Assembly (NCBI GenBank): GCA_039923495.1
Contig: JBDTCO010000078.1
Coordinates: 1-27,236 of the forward strand
From: JBDTCO01 sp039923495
GTDB lineage: Bacteria > Myxococcota_A > Polyangia > Palsa-1104
Reading direction: 5' to 3'
DNA length: 27,236 bases
Shown: in pieces, positions 24,589-27,236 of the stretch
Numbering within the stretch: position 1 is the first letter of the stretch
Layout: each line of letters begins with the position of its first letter
The notes under the pieces: generated by a model
Database searches by the model: none
Told to the model about the DNA's origin: nothing
What the model saw: only the letters and a program-made list of their open reading frames with translations
Translations under genes and position numbers: made by a program

Positions 24589-25691
24589 TGGCCGCGCATA
24601 CCGAGGGCTTCGTCGCCGACGTCCTCGTTCCGCTGGCGACGGGCGGCACGCTCACGGTGCACGATCCGATCGACGCGGACGACGTCGATGAGCTCATCGA
24701 GCACCGCGCAGCGCTCGCCGGCATCGCGGAGCTCGCAGAGGCGCGCCGCAGGATCGCCGCGCGCTTCCTGTACACGGCAGAAACACCTGCGCTCGACGCG
24801 GACAGCATCCGCATCGGCGTCGCGATCCACAACCTGTGCTGGCTGCTCGTGCAGAAGAAGCACGACATCGGAGTCGTCGCGCGCATCGCGGCGTACTCGG
24901 CACGCGTGGCCACGCTCGAGCCGCCTGTCGACGAGGAAGCGCTGTGTGCACGCCACGCGCTCGTCGACGGCATGCGTACGCTCACGCGGCACGACGTCCA
25001 TGTGCGCTTCTGGGCGGGGGAGCAGACGTTCCTCGGCGAGCAACCACCGCATCGCCTGCTGCGCTGGCAGACGGTGCGTCGCGTGCACGAGGACCGCACG
25101 GAGACAAAGCTCTTCGACGAGGCGCTCGGTGTGCCGGCGCTGCGCGCGATCGTCGCGTCCCTGCTCGCTGCCTCTCCGCTGACGGGGCTTCTGTTTCCGC
25201 GTCCCGAGCCTCCGCTCGAGCTCCAGCGCTCGGCGCGTTGGCTCGCGACTCCGGCGATCGCGCGCGTCGTCGCGGACACGTGGCTCGCACGCGGGCTGCC
25301 CGCGATCGAGGCGGACGTCGTCGAGCCGCTCATCGCGCTGTACAACGTCGAGCGCGCGAAGGACGAGGCCGCCATCGCCACGTCGTTCCACAGTCACCTG
25401 CACCTGCTCGACGTGCTCGCGCGTCCGCCGCGCGACGTCGAGGGCCACCTCCAGATCCTGCGCGGCTACACGAAGGGCATGACCCGCACCGTCACCGATG
25501 GTTTCGGTCTCTACGCCGCCGCCGACCGTGTGGGCCTCGGCCGGCCGGCCGACCTCGGGCTCGACGCCGCGCTCGAGCGCAACGTGAGCGCCTACGCGGA
25601 CGCGTGCGCGGAGCTCGTCGGCAATCGTCGCGTGCTCGAGCTCGTCGGCCTCGTCAGTCGCGGTGCCGGCGAGCACGTGCGCGTGGCATGA
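24588..25691 (+). CDS. 367-aa protein of unknown function, candidate ternary-system component
   Basis: A mostly alpha-helical soluble 367-aa protein without recognised motifs. Segments such as VDELIEHRAALAGIAELAEA and AIHNLCWLLVQKKHDIGVVARI indicate packed helices. Histidines cluster at SFHSHLHLLDVL (about 265-276). GTG 24588 shares its first base with the TAG stop of the preceding gene (TAGTG) and has GAGGG 6 bp upstream, which settles the start despite a longer open frame. Its stop overlaps the MoxR start (ATGA). The obligate-looking coupling on both sides suggests a subunit made in fixed ratio with its neighbours. No function is assigned. Confidence 0.85.
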   Translation: MAAHTEGFVADVLVPLATGGTLTVHDPIDADDVDELIEHRAALAGIAELAEARRRIAARFLYTAETPALDADSIRIGVAIHNLCWLLVQKKHDIGVVARIAAYSARVATLEPPVDEEALCARHALVDGMRTLTRHDVHVRFWAGEQTFLGEQPPHRLLRWQTVRRVHEDRTETKLFDEALGVPALRAIVASLLAASPLTGLLFPRPEPPLELQRSARWLATPAIARVVADTWLARGLPAIEADVVEPLIALYNVERAKDEAAIATSFHSHLHLLDVLARPPRDVEGHLQILRGYTKGMTRTVTDGFGLYAAADRVGLGRPADLGLDAALERNVSAYADACAELVGNRRVLELVGLVSRGAGEHVRVA

Positions 25692-26893
25692 TGGAGCGCC
25701 CCATGAACCCGCCGCCGAGCCCCGCACCCGACCTCACCGCCATCGCTGCGCGCCTCCAGAAGGTGGGGGACATCCTTTCGCGCAGCTTCCTCGACAAGCA
25801 GGAGCTCATCCGGCTCCTCCTCGTCAGCGTCGTCGCGGGCGAGCACATGGTGCTCATCGGACCGCCGGGCACCGCGAAGAGCGCGCTCGTGCGGCAGTTC
25901 GCCAGGCTCATCGATGCGCGCTACTTCGACTACCTGCTCACGCGCTTCACCGAGCCGAACGAGCTCTTCGGCCCCGTCGATATCCGCGCGTTCCGCGAGG
26001 GCACGTACACGCGCCGCACCACGGGTATGTTGCCCGAGGCAGAGATCGTGTTCCTCGACGAGGTCTTCAAGTCCAACTCGGCCATCCTCAACTCGCTGCT
26101 CACCGTGTTGAACGAGCGCCGGTTCTCGAACGGCGCGCAGGTCATGAAGGTGCCGCTGCTGTCGCTGTTCGGTGCGTCCAACGAGGTGCCCAACGACGAG
26201 AACCTCGCGGCCATCTTCGATCGCTTCCTGCTGCGCGTTGTCTCGAACAACCTCGACAGCTATCACTTCAGTGGGCTCATCGAGCGCGGACTCCGCATCG
26301 AGGCGCAGGCGTTGTCGGAGCAACCGGTCACGCCCATCATCACCGCGGCCGATCTGCACCGCGTCAACCAGGCGCTCTCGGGTCGGCTGCAGTTCTCGGA
26401 GGATCTGCTCTCGCGCTACAAGGGCCTCATCTTCCAGATCCGCTCGGAGGGCGTCTCCATCTCCGACCGCCGCGTCGTGAAGCTGCTGAAGCTCGTCGCT
26501 GCGTCCGCGCTCGTCGACGGTCGCTCCGAGGCCAACGACAGCGACTTCTTCATCCTGCGGCACGTGTGGAACAACCTCGATCAGTCCGAGCTGCTCGACG
26601 AGATCGTGACGCCCGTCGTCGAGCGCTACTACCGCGAGCACCCCAACGCGCGCCGGGTGCAAGGTGGCGAGGCTGGGCTCGAGGCGCTGCTCACCGAGCT
26701 CGGCACGATCCGCGAGCTGCTCACGGGGTCGTCGCAGCTGTCGGACATCCAGCTGTTCGCGCAGCTCAAGAACCTCGGCGAGATCAAGGCGGCGCTGCAG
26801 GCGCACGCCACCACCAACGAGACGGCGCAGCGCATGGTGGCCGAGGTCGATCAGCTCCTCGAGAATGTCTTCCAGTCGTCCAAGTTCGGCTAG
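25688..26893 (+). CDS. MoxR-family AAA+ ATPase, RavA-like
   Basis: A 401-aa AAA+ ATPase of the MoxR/RavA group, expected to form a hexamer and remodel protein partners, usually with a vWA protein. Walker A is GPPGTAKS 58-65, Walker B is VFLDEVF 121-127, sensor 1 is N165 in FGASNEVP and arginine residues R179/R183 sit in FDRFLLR. The stretches YLLTRFTEPNELFGPVDI and LPEAEIVFLDEVFKSN are close to E. coli RavA. The C-terminal lid and a further helical tail (about 300-401) follow. ATG 25688 overlaps the previous stop; ATG 25691 (Met2) is equivalent. The next gene starts 6 bp downstream, so all four genes form one unit. Confidence 0.95.
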   Translation: MMERPMNPPPSPAPDLTAIAARLQKVGDILSRSFLDKQELIRLLLVSVVAGEHMVLIGPPGTAKSALVRQFARLIDARYFDYLLTRFTEPNELFGPVDIRAFREGTYTRRTTGMLPEAEIVFLDEVFKSNSAILNSLLTVLNERRFSNGAQVMKVPLLSLFGASNEVPNDENLAAIFDRFLLRVVSNNLDSYHFSGLIERGLRIEAQALSEQPVTPIITAADLHRVNQALSGRLQFSEDLLSRYKGLIFQIRSEGVSISDRRVVKLLKLVAASALVDGRSEANDSDFFILRHVWNNLDQSELLDEIVTPVVERYYREHPNARRVQGGEAGLEALLTELGTIRELLTGSSQLSDIQLFAQLKNLGEIKAALQAHATTNETAQRMVAEVDQLLENVFQSSKFG

Positions 26894-26899
26894 CCACGC

Positions 26900-27236
26900 A
26901 TGAGCGGCGAGGCATGGTTCGGCAGACAGGTCGGCTCGCTTGCGCTGAGCCACGCGCGGTCCGAGAGCCCGATGGCGATGGTGCGCGCCGCGGCCTGGGC
27001 CAACACGATGGGGCGCCTCGGGGTGCACCTGCCGCTGTTCGTCGTGCACGACATCGGTCTCCTGCTCACCGCCGGCAGCCGCGGCGGGTTCGAGCTCGCG
27101 ACCCCGGAGGCGATGCTGCAGGCCATCTCGGCGGGCCCCGAGCTGCGCGCAGCGTGTCAGGACTATCTCGCGCTGTTGACGATGCTCGCCGAGAGCGAGG
27201 TGGCCGAGCGCGCGTCGGCGCTGCGCCTGCGTGACG
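26900..27236 (+). CDS. Start of a fourth gene in the MoxR unit, truncated by window edge
   Basis: Open frame from ATG 26900, 112 codons visible: begins MSGEAWFGRQVGSLALS and continues as a helical Ala/Leu-rich segment (PMAMVRAAAWANTMGRLGVH, AACQDYLALLTMLAESE). No diagnostic motif is visible yet. MoxR ATPases are normally followed by a vWA-domain gene (ViaA in E. coli), and ternary systems also carry vWA or beta-propeller genes, so one of these is expected. The visible N-terminus does not prove it. The 6-bp gap after the MoxR stop supports co-transcription. Confidence 0.72.
   Translation, partial: MSGEAWFGRQVGSLALSHARSESPMAMVRAAAWANTMGRLGVHLPLFVVHDIGLLLTAGSRGGFELATPEAMLQAISAGPELRAACQDYLALLTMLAESEVAERASALRLRD

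Noticed and set aside
1..27236. tRNA, rRNA, insertion sequences, prophage or transfer scars
   Set aside because: No tRNA-like cloverleaf, transposase, integrase or terminal inverted repeat was noticed; composition looks uniform apart from the short AT-richer patch at about 8640-8710.

Overview
The window is a gene-dense, GC-rich (roughly 70% by eye) chromosomal segment. Gene content suggests Myxococcota (a Polyangia/Sandaracinus-like myxobacterium). The clues are a multidomain Ser/Thr kinase (kinase + cyclase-like + AAA + TPR), a second kinase paired with an FHA protein, many GTG starts, many 4-bp gene overlaps, and glycine-rich lipoproteins. The assignment is inferred from gene content only. 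No RNA gene, mobile element, CRISPR array or pseudogene was seen, and no gap between genes exceeds 150 bp.

Left part, minus strand (1-8571): a metabolic run in transcription order manC (mannose-1-phosphate guanylyltransferase), manB/pgm-type phosphohexomutase and ROK glucokinase, linked by ATGA overlaps. A 61-bp gap follows, with a hairpin/T-run and two palindromes, and then gltB-gltD (glutamate synthase). gltD runs off the left edge. A single-domain response regulator (8717-9193) is divergent from manC.

Middle (9202-14310, minus strand): a four-gene operon made almost entirely of YbjQ/UPF0145 domains (six domains in three proteins) ends in a small unknown gene. Upstream lie a DHH phosphoesterase (NrnA-like) and a lipoprotein with a long Gly/His-rich stretch inserted between two beta-type segments.

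Right part: one minus-strand transcription unit (23013 down to 14407) encodes an FHA protein, a Ser/Thr kinase, a lectin-fold-like lipoprotein, two small membrane proteins and a 1431-aa kinase/cyclase-like/AAA/TPR protein. Gaps are 22 bp or less. Divergent from it across 78 bp is a plus-strand unit: a 498-aa protein, a 367-aa protein, a RavA-type MoxR AAA+ ATPase and the start of a fourth gene cut by the window edge. This unit resembles the predicted MoxR-vWA-bpX 'ternary' conflict systems described from comparative genomics. It is the best candidate for a little-studied system here, and the divergent FHA/kinase operon could be its signalling arm (inference).
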